This document shows, one piece after another, positions 35,000-44,290 of a stretch of 64,000 bases of DNA (position 1 is the first letter of the stretch; each line of letters opens with the position of its first letter). Made by a program: the position numbers and the translations under genes. The notes below the pieces were generated by a model that was not told the origin of the DNA, made no database searches, and saw only the letters and a list, made by a program, of their open reading frames with translations. This stretch comes from Capilliphycus robustus (lineage in GTDB: Bacteria > Cyanobacteriota > Cyanobacteriia > Cyanobacteriales > Microcoleaceae): positions 1 to 64,000 of the forward strand of contig NZ_JAYGHR010000074.1 of the NCBI RefSeq assembly GCF_034932365.1. The letters run 5' to 3'.

Positions 35000-35587
35000 A
35001 TGGCGATCGCAACTCCTAAACGTTTTACAGTAGCAGAATATCACCGTTTAACTGAACTCGGATTTTTTACCGAAGATGATCGGGTTGAACTTATTAGCGG
35101 AGAATTTTTTGATATGGCGGCGAAAGGAACCCCTCACGCTGTTTGTGAGACTCGTTTAGAACGGGAATTATACAAGCTTATTGGAGACAAAGCAACTCTC
35201 AGAGGACAACAACCGATTATTTTATCTTCCAATAGCGAACCAGAACCGGATCGGGTTATTGTTGTTAACCGTGAAGATGATTATTTAAGTTCTCATCCAA
35301 CGGCTGAGGATATTTTACTGCTAATTGAGATATCTGATTCATCTTTAGATTATGATCAAGAAATCAAGTTAATGGCTTATGCTGAAAATCATATCAAAGA
35401 TTATTGGATTTTTAACTTAATTGATTATCAACTGGAATGTTACAACGAACCCTATCAAAAACTTGATCAATCTTTTGGTTATCGTCGCAAGTTAATTATG
35501 TTACCGAATGAAAGCGTTATTTTACCTTGTTTTCCAGAATTATCCTTAGAATTATCAAAAATATTTCCACCTCAGTTTAACTCTTAA
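35000..35587 (+). CDS. Uma2 family endonuclease-like protein (DUF820)
   Basis: About 195 residues: KRFTVAEYHRLTELGFF, DRVELISGEFFDMAAKG, then EPEPDRVIVV, and LLLIEISDSSLDYDQEIKLMAYAE with the acidic and Lys residues of the PD-(D/E)XK-like fold. It is paralogous to the gene at 8128. ATG at 35000 is preferred to a TTG nine bases earlier. It converges with the UPF0175 gene, whose stop is one base away. Confidence 0.85.
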   Translation: MAIATPKRFTVAEYHRLTELGFFTEDDRVELISGEFFDMAAKGTPHAVCETRLERELYKLIGDKATLRGQQPIILSSNSEPEPDRVIVVNREDDYLSSHPTAEDILLLIEISDSSLDYDQEIKLMAYAENHIKDYWIFNLIDYQLECYNEPYQKLDQSFGYRRKLIMLPNESVILPCFPELSLELSKIFPPQFNS

Positions 35588-35588
35588 A

Positions 35589-35873
35589 TTACAGTAATAT
35601 TTTCATAACTTGAGTAACTTCTTCTTGCAAGTCCTCTACAGTCATGGTTTCATCAAAAGGACTAATTTTATATTCACGCATTATATTAGATAATTGTCCG
35701 CGATTAATTTTTAACATTTCTGCGGCACGTCCAGCACTAATTTCAGCATGGCGTAGCAAGTCCATAACAAAGGCTTCTTTTGCTTTTTCTTGGGCGGCGA
35801 GAAATCGTTCTTCAGTGATAAATTCTGGAATCTCTGTAATGGTAAAAGTTACTTCCCGTTTCCGAAATGACAT
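35589..35873 (-). CDS. UPF0175 family protein, putative antitoxin/regulator
   Basis: A 94-residue protein. UPF0175 is recognisable from AKEAFVMDLLRHAEISAGRAAEMLKINRGQLSNIMREYKISP, in which the helix-turn-helix-like part (GRAAEML-x-L) suggests DNA binding. Members are often paired with PIN or other small toxin genes. Here no partner follows; the gene lies tail to tail with Uma2. Antitoxin function is therefore only possible. Confidence 0.8.
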   Translation of the reverse strand: MSFRKREVTFTITEIPEFITEERFLAAQEKAKEAFVMDLLRHAEISAGRAAEMLKINRGQLSNIMREYKISPFDETMTVEDLQEEVTQVMKILL

Positions 35874-36003
35874 TTTTTTACCTCAGAATACTCAAATTTT
35901 AACTTCGTTTATCTAATAATATAATACATTTTAAAGCCGATAGGCGATTAACTTACCACAATCTGAGATAATAGTATGTTGCTCTCTACAGGAAATCAAA
36001 ACC

Positions 36004-37818
36004 ATGCGACTCTCGAAAATGTTATTTGTAACGTTGCGTGAAGATCCAGCCGAAGCCGAAATACCCAGTCATAAACTCTTGGTTCGTGCGGGTTATATTC
36101 GTCGCATTGGAAGCGGAATATATGCCTATCTTCCCCTCATGTGGCGGGTTTTGCAGAAAGTTTCGCAAATTGTCCGCGAAGAAATGAACGCCACCGGCGC
36201 CGAAGAATGTTTGCTACCTCAAGTTCAACCTGCGGAGTTGTGGCAAGAGTCCGGTCGATGGGATACTTATACTAAAGCAGAAGGGATTATGTTTGCTTTA
36301 ACCGATCGCCGTAACCGAGATTTAGCCTTAGGGCCAACTCACGAAGAAGTGATCACAACTATTGCTAAAGAAATGATCCGTTCCTATCAACAACTTCCCC
36401 TACATTTATATCAAATTCAAACCAAATTTCGGGATGAAATTAGACCGCGTTTTGGGTTAATGCGGGGACGAGAATTTATAATGAAAGATGGCTATTCGTT
36501 CCATACTGATGAAGACAGTTTGAAAGAAACCTATAAAGCGATGGATCAAGCCTATCGTAATATGTTACGGCGCTGTGGGTTAGCATTTCGGGCGGTAGAA
36601 GCAGATTCTGGGGCGATAGGCGGATCGGGTTCTCAAGAGTTTATGGTGTTAGCGGAAGCGGGAGAAGATGAAGTTCTCTACACCGAAGATGGCAAATATG
36701 CAGCCAACGTTGAAAAGGCGGTTTCTCTCCCTGCTGATGCCGAACCTTCGGCGTTTAAAACCTATGAAAAACGAGAAACACCGAATACAGCAACCATAGA
36801 AACGCTGTGTAATTTTCTCAAATGTTCGCCGACGCAAATTGTGAAAAATGTTCTTTATCAGGCTGTTTTTGATAACGGGATGACGGTGTTAGTATTGGTG
36901 AGTATTCGGGGCGATCAAGATGTTAATGAGGTGAAGTTGCAAAATGAGTTAACTAAATTAACGAGTCAATATCAAGCAAAAGCCTTAATTTCCTTAACGG
37001 TTCCTGATGAGGAAGCACAACAAAAATGGGCAGCTAAACCGTTACCTTTGGGTTATATTGCACCCGATTTAGCGGATGATTATATAACCGGAAGTAAGCA
37101 GGTTAACGCTAAGTTTTTACGAATGGTTGATCAGACGGCTGTAGAGTTGGATAATTTTGTAACGGGGGCGAATGAGTCGGGATATCACGTTGTTGGGGCG
37201 AACTGGAAAAAAGAGTTTGAATTGCCTAAACTTGTAGTCGATATTAGAACTGCAAAAGCAGGCGATCGCGCAGTTCACGACGCCAAACAAATCTTAGAAA
37301 CAGCCAGAGGAATTGAAGTCGGTCATATCTTCCAATTGGGAACAAAATATTCTAAAATAATGGGAGCAACCTGTACGAATGAAAAGGGCGAAGAAATTCC
37401 CTTAGTCATGGGGTGTTATGGGGTTGGGGTGTCGCGTTTAGCCCAGTCTGCGGTTGAACAATCTTATGATAAAGATGGGATTATTTGGCCTGTAGCGATC
37501 GCACCTTATCATGCTATTGTTACGATTCCTAACATTAACGATAGTGAGCAGGTAGAAGTGGCAGAAAATCTGTATAATCAGCTAAATAAAGCCGGAATAG
37601 AGACATTACTGGATGATCGCGACGAACGAGCCGGAGTCAAGTTCAAAGACGCGGATTTGATCGGGATTCCCTATCGGATTGTAACAGGGCGATCGCTCAA
37701 ATCGGGTAAAGTGGAGATTGTTGAACGAGCTACCCACAATTCCCAAGAAGTCGCCATAGAAGATGTCGTCAAATATCTCCAGCAGTCCATCGCAGCAGCA
37801 ATAGACAGTGAACAGTGA
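36004..37818 (+). CDS. proS: prolyl-tRNA synthetase
   Basis: A 604-residue bacterial-type ProRS that charges tRNA-Pro. It has class II motif 1 near LLVRAGYIRRIGSGIYAYLP, motif 2 in TKFRDEIRPRFGLMRGREF, and the editing (INS) domain between about 225 and 400, which hydrolyses Ala-tRNA-Pro. Motif 3 lies in VMGCYGVGVSRLAQS, and a C-terminal anticodon-binding domain has DRDERAGVKFKDADLIGIP. Length and order are standard. It is followed by a simple repeat that separates it from the ATP synthase operon. Confidence 0.97.
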   Translation: MRLSKMLFVTLREDPAEAEIPSHKLLVRAGYIRRIGSGIYAYLPLMWRVLQKVSQIVREEMNATGAEECLLPQVQPAELWQESGRWDTYTKAEGIMFALTDRRNRDLALGPTHEEVITTIAKEMIRSYQQLPLHLYQIQTKFRDEIRPRFGLMRGREFIMKDGYSFHTDEDSLKETYKAMDQAYRNMLRRCGLAFRAVEADSGAIGGSGSQEFMVLAEAGEDEVLYTEDGKYAANVEKAVSLPADAEPSAFKTYEKRETPNTATIETLCNFLKCSPTQIVKNVLYQAVFDNGMTVLVLVSIRGDQDVNEVKLQNELTKLTSQYQAKALISLTVPDEEAQQKWAAKPLPLGYIAPDLADDYITGSKQVNAKFLRMVDQTAVELDNFVTGANESGYHVVGANWKKEFELPKLVVDIRTAKAGDRAVHDAKQILETARGIEVGHIFQLGTKYSKIMGATCTNEKGEEIPLVMGCYGVGVSRLAQSAVEQSYDKDGIIWPVAIAPYHAIVTIPNINDSEQVEVAENLYNQLNKAGIETLLDDRDERAGVKFKDADLIGIPYRIVTGRSLKSGKVEIVERATHNSQEVAIEDVVKYLQQSIAAAIDSEQ

Positions 37819-37965
37819 CCAGTTATCAGTGACCAGTGGGGACAGTTATCAGTGACCAGTGACCAGTGACCAGTGGGGACAGTTATCAGTGACCAGTGAC
37901 CAGTGACCAGTGGGGACAGTGAACAGTAACCAGTGACCAGTGACCAGTGACCAGTTAGCAGTTAA
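37806..37965. repeat. CAGTGAC short tandem repeats
   Basis: The heptamer CAGTGAC recurs in runs of two to three, separated by CAGTGGGGACAGTTAT blocks; a related TGTTGCC run sits at about 37981-38003. Such short tandem repeats are common between cyanobacterial genes. A shorter mixture of the same words is at 41435-41480 between atpD and atpA. Confidence 0.85.
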
Positions 37966-38084
37966 AGACTTCCCCTCTTGCCTGTTGCCTGTTGCCTGTT
38001 GCCTAAATTGCCATTTTTGTTACCGATACATGGTATTATCAGTGATGGCTTGCAGAGCGCAGCCAAAAACCCAAGTTTGAGTTT

Positions 38085-38534
38085 GTGAGTTTTGTTACCT
38101 TGTCTGACTCCATAGTTGAAACCACACCCCCCGTAGAGAACAGTTCCGACTCAGGCGTGCTTAATCCTGAACCGGACCCCTCCATGCAGGAGTATTATCA
38201 GCTCCAGCAGGACTTGCTAATCGTGACGGTTATATTGACAGGCGTTATTTTTGTGACGGTCTGCTTTTTTTATCCGCTCAAGATTGCTCTAAATTATTTA
38301 TTAGGAGCGGTTGTAAGTGTGGTTTACTTAAGAATGTTAGCAAAAGACGTTGAGAAACTGGGTAGACAGCAACAACGTCTGAGCAAAGCTCGGTTAGGTA
38401 TATTTATTGGGTTGATTGTTGTTGCAACTCAATGGAATAGCTTATCGATTCTGCCCATCTTTTTGGGATTTCTGACGTACAAAGCTGCGCTCATTCTGTA
38501 TGTGCTGAAAACAGCACTGATGCCAGAGAGCTAG
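38085..38534 (+). CDS. atp1: ATP synthase protein I
   Basis: A 149-residue membrane protein at the head of the operon, the usual place of the Atp1/AtpI accessory protein, which is thought to assist c-ring assembly. The first about 45 residues are hydrophilic. Then come four hydrophobic segments (LLIVTVILTGVIFVTVCFFY, LNYLLGAVVSVVYL, LGIFIGLIVVATQ, LPIFLGFLTYKAALILYVL). The start is GTG at 38085, though a TTG five codons later is possible. Confidence 0.88.
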   Translation: MSFVTLSDSIVETTPPVENSSDSGVLNPEPDPSMQEYYQLQQDLLIVTVILTGVIFVTVCFFYPLKIALNYLLGAVVSVVYLRMLAKDVEKLGRQQQRLSKARLGIFIGLIVVATQWNSLSILPIFLGFLTYKAALILYVLKTALMPES

Positions 38535-38590
38535 TCTGTTGCAGGCAAAGTCAGACTTGGGGCCTGTACTTGTAAGGGGAAGCCTTTTGA

Positions 38591-39346
38591 ATGCAAATGC
38601 TTGAATCTTTCAACGCTATTAACTGTTTTCCCCTCGCCAGTTTGGAAGTCGGTCAGCACTTCTACTGGGAGCTGGGCAATCTAAGAGTACACGGACAGAT
38701 TTTCCTCACCTCTTGGTTTGTGATAGCGGTGCTAATGTTGGCTGCTATTTTAGCAACGACCAACATTCAGCGTATTCCCAGTGGAATGCAAAATTTCATG
38801 GAGTTTGTCCTGGAATTTGTTCGCAACCTGGCTAAAGACCAAATCGGGGAAAAAGAATATCGCCCCTGGGTACCGTTTGTTGGTACATTATTTTTGTTCA
38901 TCTTTGTGTCGAACTGGTCAGGGGCATTAGTTCCTTGGAAGCTCATTGAGCTACCCGCAGGAGAACTTGCCGCTCCGACGAGTGACATTAACACAACGAT
39001 AGCATTAGCACTGCTGACCTCCGGGGCGTATTTTTACGCAGGTATTAGCAAAAAAGGCGTTGTCGGCTACTTTGCTGATTATGCCAAGCCAGTACCTTTT
39101 CTTGCCCCCTTCCGGGTGATTGAAGATTTCACCAAGCCTCTTTCTCTGAGCTTCCGTCTGTTCGGTAACGTGTTGGCGGATGAATTAGTAGTAGCGGTGT
39201 TGGTATTTCTGGTACCTCTATTTATTCCCCTGCCGTTGATGGTCTTGGGTTTATTCCTCGGTTCCATTCAGGCACTGATTTTTGCCACTCTAGCAGCTAA
39301 CTATATTGGGGAAGCTCTAGAAGGGCATGGTGAAGAACATCACTAA
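38591..39346 (+). CDS. atpI: ATP synthase F0 subunit a
   Basis: A 251-residue membrane subunit forming the proton half-channels. The conserved Arg lies in SLSFRLFGNVLADELVVAVL. The C-terminus has the family segment LGSIQALIFATLAANYIGEA. Two ATGs lie six bases apart at the start, with AAGGGGA upstream. In cyanobacterial naming this is atpI, and atpB in the E. coli scheme. Confidence 0.97.
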   Translation: MQMLESFNAINCFPLASLEVGQHFYWELGNLRVHGQIFLTSWFVIAVLMLAAILATTNIQRIPSGMQNFMEFVLEFVRNLAKDQIGEKEYRPWVPFVGTLFLFIFVSNWSGALVPWKLIELPAGELAAPTSDINTTIALALLTSGAYFYAGISKKGVVGYFADYAKPVPFLAPFRVIEDFTKPLSLSFRLFGNVLADELVVAVLVFLVPLFIPLPLMVLGLFLGSIQALIFATLAANYIGEALEGHGEEHH

Positions 39347-39467
39347 AGTGAAAACTGAGTAGACCTCAAAATTCTCAGCCGAGATGAATAGTGCTGAGAG
39401 TGGAAAAGAGAATGTTGATTTGTATTGTCTTGATTGTCAATTTCGTCATTTAGGTAAGGAAATCATT

Positions 39468-39713
39468 ATGGATCCGTTAATTGCTGCTGCTTCCGTTATT
39501 GCTGCTGCTCTAGCTGTAGGTTTAGGTGCAATTGGGCCTGGTATTGGTCAAGGAAATGCAGCTGGTCAAGCTGTAGAAGGGATTGCTCGTCAACCTGAAG
39601 CAGAAGGTAAAATTCGTGGTACTTTGCTGTTGAGCTTGGCATTCATGGAAGCTCTGACCATTTATGGTCTTGTCGTTTCTCTAGTGTTGCTATTTGCTAA
39701 CCCCTTCGCGTAA
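39468..39713 (+). CDS. atpH: ATP synthase F0 subunit c
   Basis: An 81-residue proteolipid of the rotating ring, MDPLIAAASVIAAALAVGLG then GPGIGQGNAAG (glycine-rich first helix), the loop ARQPEAEGK, and the second helix with the proton-carrying Glu in SLAFMEALTIYGLV. A longer frame from 39384 exists, but the ATG at 39468 with TAAGGAA upstream gives the exact cyanobacterial length. Also called atpE. Confidence 0.98.
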   Translation: MDPLIAAASVIAAALAVGLGAIGPGIGQGNAAGQAVEGIARQPEAEGKIRGTLLLSLAFMEALTIYGLVVSLVLLFANPFA

Positions 39714-39819
39714 AAAGTTTAGAGTTTAGGTTTTAGATAGACTGGATATTCTTCACCCAAAAAGTCTGAAATCTAAACTCTCAAACCAGACAGCATGGGA
39801 ACTCTAGACACAATAACTA

Positions 39820-40305
39820 ATGATGCACTGGACGATTCTACTCGCAGTTGAAGAAACGGCAAAAGAGGGTGGGCTATTTGATATAAATGCAACCTTGCCT
39901 CTAATGGCTGTACAATTTTTGCTCCTTGCAGTCATTTTAAATGCTATTTTTTACAAGCCACTCGGAAAAGCAATTGATGAGCGTGCCGAGTACATTCGAG
40001 AAAATAGACTGCAAGCTCAAGAGCGATTAACAAAAGCGGAAAAGTTAGCTCAACAATACGAGCAAGAACTCGCAGAAACCCGCAAGCAATCTCAAAATGT
40101 GATTGCCACCGCTCAAGCGGAAGCCCGGAAAATCGCATCGGAGAAAATGGCTGAGGCTCTACAAGAAGCCCAAAAGCTAAGAGAGCAAGCTGCTCAGGAA
40201 ATTGAGCAGGAAAAGCAACAAGCTTTAGAAACTTTAGAGCAACAGATTGAACCACTCAGTCGGCAAATTCTAGAAAAGCTATTAGGGCCTGAATTGGTGA
40301 GATAA
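39820..40305 (+). CDS. atpG: ATP synthase F0 subunit b'
   Basis: A 161-residue divergent b subunit of photosynthetic organisms. One transmembrane helix (LPLMAVQFLLLAVILNAIFY), then KPLGKAIDERAEYIRENR, and a long charged helix to the end. It pairs with the b subunit as the heterodimeric peripheral stalk linking F0 to delta and alpha. Called atpG in cyanobacteria, atpF' elsewhere. Confidence 0.95.
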   Translation: MMHWTILLAVEETAKEGGLFDINATLPLMAVQFLLLAVILNAIFYKPLGKAIDERAEYIRENRLQAQERLTKAEKLAQQYEQELAETRKQSQNVIATAQAEARKIASEKMAEALQEAQKLREQAAQEIEQEKQQALETLEQQIEPLSRQILEKLLGPELVR

Positions 40306-40358
40306 CCCTCAATTATTTTAGGTCAAACTGTTAGCAGCGCAGTTATGAGAAGAACATC

Positions 40359-40880
40359 ATGGAGACCGTAGTATTACTAGCTACAGAGGCAGCCTCTGAA
40401 GGCGAGTTTGGCTTCAACTTCGATATTTTAGACAGCAACCTGATTAACCTTGCCATATTGATTGGAGTTCTAGTCTTTTTTGGACGAGGTTTTTTAGGAA
40501 AGCTCCTCAGTGAAAGACGAGCCAATATCGAGCAGGCGATACAAGAAGCAGAGCAACGTCAAAAACAAGCCTCTGTTGCTTTAGCCGAGCAACAACAAAA
40601 GTTGACTCAAGCTCAAGCCGAAGCCGAGCGCATTCGAGCCGAAGCCCAAGAACGAGCCAAAGCCGTTCAAGCTCAAATAGAAGCTCAGGCTGTGCAGGAT
40701 GTCGAACGCATGAAAGCTGCGGCAAGTCAAGAAATGGATGGAGAACGAGAACGGGCGATCGCTCAGTTACGCGCGGTAGCCGTAGCAATGGCTCTAGAAC
40801 GCTCAGAAGCCAGACTAAAAGAACAACTTGACCATTCTGCTCAAGAACAATTAATTGACCGCAGTTTGGCGTTATTGTGA
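40359..40880 (+). CDS. atpF: ATP synthase F0 subunit b
   Basis: A 173-residue b subunit: a short N-terminus, one membrane helix (INLAILIGVLVFFGRGFLG), then the hallmark LLSERRANIEQAIQEAEQRQ and an Ala/Gln/Glu-rich coiled coil (AEAERIRAEAQERAKAVQA). It is the partner of b' in the stator stalk. The delta gene begins 8 bp later. Confidence 0.96.
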   Translation: METVVLLATEAASEGEFGFNFDILDSNLINLAILIGVLVFFGRGFLGKLLSERRANIEQAIQEAEQRQKQASVALAEQQQKLTQAQAEAERIRAEAQERAKAVQAQIEAQAVQDVERMKAAASQEMDGERERAIAQLRAVAVAMALERSEARLKEQLDHSAQEQLIDRSLALL

Positions 40881-40888
40881 GGTAATGA

Positions 40889-41434
40889 ATGAGCGCAATT
40901 GTCGGTGAAATTGTCGAGCCTTACGCACAGGCTTTGATGTCAGTAGCCAAGTCAAACAATCTAACCAACGAAATTGGAGACATTCTCCGCTCTTTGTTGG
41001 AATTGATGGAAAATTCCGAACCGTTGAGAAAGTTTTTGGGAAATCCTGTGATCAAACGGGATGACAAAAAAGCAGTGATTGGGCAAATTTTCCGCGAGGA
41101 AGCCAACCCCTACGTGCGAAACTTTGCCATGCTTTTGGTCGATAGAGGACGGATTTCCTTTCTCGAACCGATCGCCAAGCAGTATCTCGCTCTACTGCGT
41201 CAACTCAATAAAACCGTATTGGCAGAAGTCACCTCGGCGATTGAGTTAAACGATGGTCAAAAACACACCCTCTGCGAGAAAGTCAAAGGGATAACAGGCG
41301 CAGAGAATGTAGAAATCATCACCAAAACTGACCCCGATTTGCTCGGCGGTGTGATTATTAAAGTCGGTTCTCAGGTGATTGATGCCAGTCTGCGCGGTCA
41401 ATTGCGTCGGATTGGAATTCGCCTGAACGCTTAA
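40889..41434 (+). CDS. atpD: ATP synthase F1 subunit delta
   Basis: A 181-residue delta (OSCP) subunit connecting the stator to the alpha3beta3 crown. It has the N-terminal helical bundle (VEPYAQALMSVAKSNN...) and the C-terminal family signature DPDLLGGVIIKVGSQVIDAS then LRGQLRRI. Cyanobacterial naming is atpD; atpH in E. coli. Confidence 0.96.
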   Translation: MSAIVGEIVEPYAQALMSVAKSNNLTNEIGDILRSLLELMENSEPLRKFLGNPVIKRDDKKAVIGQIFREEANPYVRNFAMLLVDRGRISFLEPIAKQYLALLRQLNKTVLAEVTSAIELNDGQKHTLCEKVKGITGAENVEIITKTDPDLLGGVIIKVGSQVIDASLRGQLRRIGIRLNA

Positions 41435-41546
41435 CAGTTTACAGTTTACAGTGACCAGTTAAGAGTGAATACTGATAACTGCAAAACTGATAACTGTAAT
41501 TGCCAATCAACAACAGAAATCTTGCAGAGCTAACGACTAGAGAACT

Positions 41547-43064
41547 ATGGTAGCAATTAGACCAGACGAAATCAGCAGCATCATTCAACAGCAGATCCAA
41601 CAGTACGACCAAGATGTAAAAGTCTCCAACGTCGGAACCGTTCTGCAAGTCGGAGATGGGATTGCTCGTATTTATGGCTTAGACAAAGCCATGTCTTCAG
41701 AACTGCTAGAGTTCCAAGATGGCACCATCGGCATCGCCCTCAACCTAGAAGAAGACAACGTGGGAGCGGTGTTGATGGGAGAAGGTCGTGGAATTGAAGA
41801 AGGTTCCTCCGTCATCGCCACCGGAAGAATTGCTGAAATTCCCGTCGGTGAAGGGATGCTGGGTCGGATTGTCGATGCTTTAGCTCGTCCCATTGATGGT
41901 AAAGGCGAAATTAACGCCTCAGAATCTCGTCTACTCGAATCTCCTGCCCCTGGAATTGTTGATCGCCGCTCCGTTTGCGAACCCATGCAAACTGGAATTA
42001 CAGCGATTGATTCCATGATTCCTATCGGCAGAGGTCAGCGCGAACTGATTATTGGCGACAGACAAACAGGTAAAACCGCGATCGCGATCGACACCATTAT
42101 TAACCAAAAAGGCGAAGACGTAATTTGCGTCTACGTTGCGATCGGTCAAAAAGCCTCTACCGTTGCTCAAGTAGCAGGAACCTTGGCTGAAAAAGGCGCA
42201 ATGGACTATACCGTAATCGTAGCTGCCAGTGCCAGTGAACCCGCTACCTTACAATACTTAGCGCCCTACGCGGGAGCCGCGATCGCAGAATACTTCATGT
42301 ACAAGGGTAAGCACACCCTCGTCATCTATGATGACTTGTCGAAGCAAGCTCAAGCCTACCGTCAAATGTCGCTGCTTCTGCGTCGTCCTCCCGGTCGGGA
42401 AGCCTATCCCGGAGATGTTTTCTATCTCCACTCTCGTCTGTTAGAACGAGCCGCCAAGTTGAACGATAAACTCGGTGGCGGAAGTATGACCGCTCTGCCG
42501 ATTATTGAAACCCAAGCGGGTGACGTTTCGGCTTACATCCCCACCAACGTAATTTCCATTACCGATGGTCAGATCTTCTTATCGGCTGACTTGTTTAACT
42601 CCGGTTTACGTCCGGCTGTAAACGCAGGGATTTCAGTATCCCGTGTAGGTTCTGCCGCTCAAACCAAAGCGATTAAAAAGGTTGCAGGTAAGATTAAACT
42701 AGAGTTGGCTCAGTTTGCTGAGTTGGCGGCATTTTCTCAGTTTGCTTCTGACTTGGATGAAGCCACTCGCAAACAGTTAGGTCGGGGTGAACGCTTACGC
42801 GAACTCCTCAAACAACCCCAAAATTCGCCTCTGCAATTGTTTGAGCAGGTTGCGATTATTTACACGGGGATTAACGGTTATCTTGATGAAGTTCCGGTGG
42901 AAAAAGTGGTTTCTTTTGCTGCTGGACTGCGGGATTACCTGAAAAACAACAAGCCTAAGTATTGCGAAATCGTCCAAGGCGAAAAAGTCTTAACTGACGA
43001 AGCCGAAAATCTCCTCAAAGAAGGAATTAGCGAATTTAAGCAAACCTTCCTTGTTTCTGCTTAG
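41547..43064 (+). CDS. atpA: ATP synthase F1 subunit alpha
   Basis: A 505-residue non-catalytic nucleotide-binding subunit. Walker A is GDRQTGKTAIAIDTI near residue 170, the Walker B region is KHTLVIYDDLSKQAQAYRQM, and the family signature is PAVNAGISVSRVGSAAQ. The N-terminus MVAIRPDEISSIIQQQIQQY interacts with delta. A 112-bp gap with short repeats separates it from atpD. Confidence 0.98.
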   Translation: MVAIRPDEISSIIQQQIQQYDQDVKVSNVGTVLQVGDGIARIYGLDKAMSSELLEFQDGTIGIALNLEEDNVGAVLMGEGRGIEEGSSVIATGRIAEIPVGEGMLGRIVDALARPIDGKGEINASESRLLESPAPGIVDRRSVCEPMQTGITAIDSMIPIGRGQRELIIGDRQTGKTAIAIDTIINQKGEDVICVYVAIGQKASTVAQVAGTLAEKGAMDYTVIVAASASEPATLQYLAPYAGAAIAEYFMYKGKHTLVIYDDLSKQAQAYRQMSLLLRRPPGREAYPGDVFYLHSRLLERAAKLNDKLGGGSMTALPIIETQAGDVSAYIPTNVISITDGQIFLSADLFNSGLRPAVNAGISVSRVGSAAQTKAIKKVAGKIKLELAQFAELAAFSQFASDLDEATRKQLGRGERLRELLKQPQNSPLQLFEQVAIIYTGINGYLDEVPVEKVVSFAAGLRDYLKNNKPKYCEIVQGEKVLTDEAENLLKEGISEFKQTFLVSA

Positions 43065-43155
43065 TTAGGTTTTGTGACCAGTGAGAAATCCGGCATTTAG
43101 CTTTGAGAAAATCTCATTGGTCACTGTTAACAAATAACTGATAAGTGACCACGCT

Positions 43156-44106
43156 ATGTCAAACTTAAAAGCGATTCGCGATCGCATTGCTTCAGTCAAA
43201 AATACAAAAAAAATTACTGAGGCAATGCGTTTAGTTGCCTCTGCCAAAGTTCGTCGCGCTCAAGAACAAGTCTTAGCAACTCGTCCTTTTGCTGATAAAC
43301 TCGCCGGGGTTCTTTATGCCTTGCAGTCCCGTCTACAATTGGAGAATCTTGATTCTCCTTTACTCGAACAACGGGATGTTAAAAAAGTAGGATTGCTGGT
43401 GATTTCCGGCAACCGGGGTTTGTGCGGTACCTACAACAGCAATATTATCAAACGGGCGGAAAGTCGCGCTAAAGAATTGATGGCTGAAGGGGTTGAATGC
43501 ACTTATATCCTAGTCGGACGTAAAGCCATTCAGTATTTTCAACGCCGGGATGTACCAATTCAGAAAAAGACTGAAAACCCTGAAAAAACTCCCCCAGGCG
43601 ATAAAGTTGCAGAATCGGCGGAAGAAGTTCTTTCGTTATTTTTATCAGGAGAAGTGGATCGGATAGAATTAATTTACACGAAATTTGTTTCGTTGATTAG
43701 TTCACGGCCTGTGGTTCAAACACTCCTTCCCCTTACTCTTCAAGGCTTGGAAGTTCAAGATGATGAAGTCTTCCGCCTGACGACAAGCGGGGGACACCTG
43801 GATGTTACTCGTGAAAAAGTCGCAATCACGCCGAAAACTCTACCCCGTGATATGATTTTTGAACAAGATCCAGTGCAAATTCTGGATGCTTTGTTACCTT
43901 TGTATTTGACTAACCAGCTTTTACGGGCGTGGCAAGAATCAACCGCGAGTGAGTTAGCCGCCAGGATGACTGCAATGAGTAACGCCAGTGAGAATGCTGG
44001 AGAGTTGATGAAAAGCTTGACGTTATCCTACAACAAAGCTCGACAAGCTGCAATTACTCAGGAACTCTTAGAAGTTGTTGGTGGTGCGGAAGCGCTCAAC
44101 GGTTAA
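43156..44106 (+). CDS. atpC: ATP synthase F1 subunit gamma
   Basis: A 316-residue central shaft subunit: MSNLKAIRDRIASVKNTKKI with EAMRLVASAKVRRAQ at the N-terminal helix and ARMTAMSNASENAGELM with LSYNKARQAAITQELLEVV at the C-terminal helix. The cyanobacterial insertion around 195-235 is present but lacks the Cys pair of the chloroplast redox switch, as usual for cyanobacteria. It is the last gene of this operon; beta and epsilon are not here, as in many cyanobacteria. Confidence 0.97.
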   Translation: MSNLKAIRDRIASVKNTKKITEAMRLVASAKVRRAQEQVLATRPFADKLAGVLYALQSRLQLENLDSPLLEQRDVKKVGLLVISGNRGLCGTYNSNIIKRAESRAKELMAEGVECTYILVGRKAIQYFQRRDVPIQKKTENPEKTPPGDKVAESAEEVLSLFLSGEVDRIELIYTKFVSLISSRPVVQTLLPLTLQGLEVQDDEVFRLTTSGGHLDVTREKVAITPKTLPRDMIFEQDPVQILDALLPLYLTNQLLRAWQESTASELAARMTAMSNASENAGELMKSLTLSYNKARQAAITQELLEVVGGAEALNG

Positions 44107-44140
44107 ACGACATCTGCCTAAAATTTGCGATACACCATCA

Positions 44141-44166
44141 GGGTTGTGAAATTCACAGCCCTTTTC
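44141..44166 (+). terminator. terminator of the atp operon
   Basis: GGGTTGTGAA pairs with TTCACAGCCC (one G-U pair, very short loop), followed by TTTTCTT. It lies 34 bp after the atpC stop and is the strongest intrinsic terminator in the window. Confidence 0.85.
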
Positions 44167-44184
44167 TTCATTCCATAAGAGAGT

Positions 44185-44290
44185 TATAGCAGAGAAAGAG
44201 TTGATTAGGACACTGTTTTTCTGTCAAATCCTTTTATGATAAAGGTTTCAATTCTGTCTCCAGTCTCGGTGTCTCCTGATTTCTGCTATA
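44185..44290 (+). mobile_element. TATAGCAGA-type MITE, copy 3
   Basis: A 106-bp copy with both ends well kept, TATAGCAGAGAAAGAG and GATTTCTGCTATA. It aligns over its whole length with copy 1 (reversed) and the right part of copy 2. It is inserted just after the atp terminator. Confidence 0.88.

Noticed and set aside
39384..39467. N-terminal extension of ATP synthase subunit c
   Set aside because: The ATG at 39468 has a good RBS and gives the standard 81-residue c subunit.
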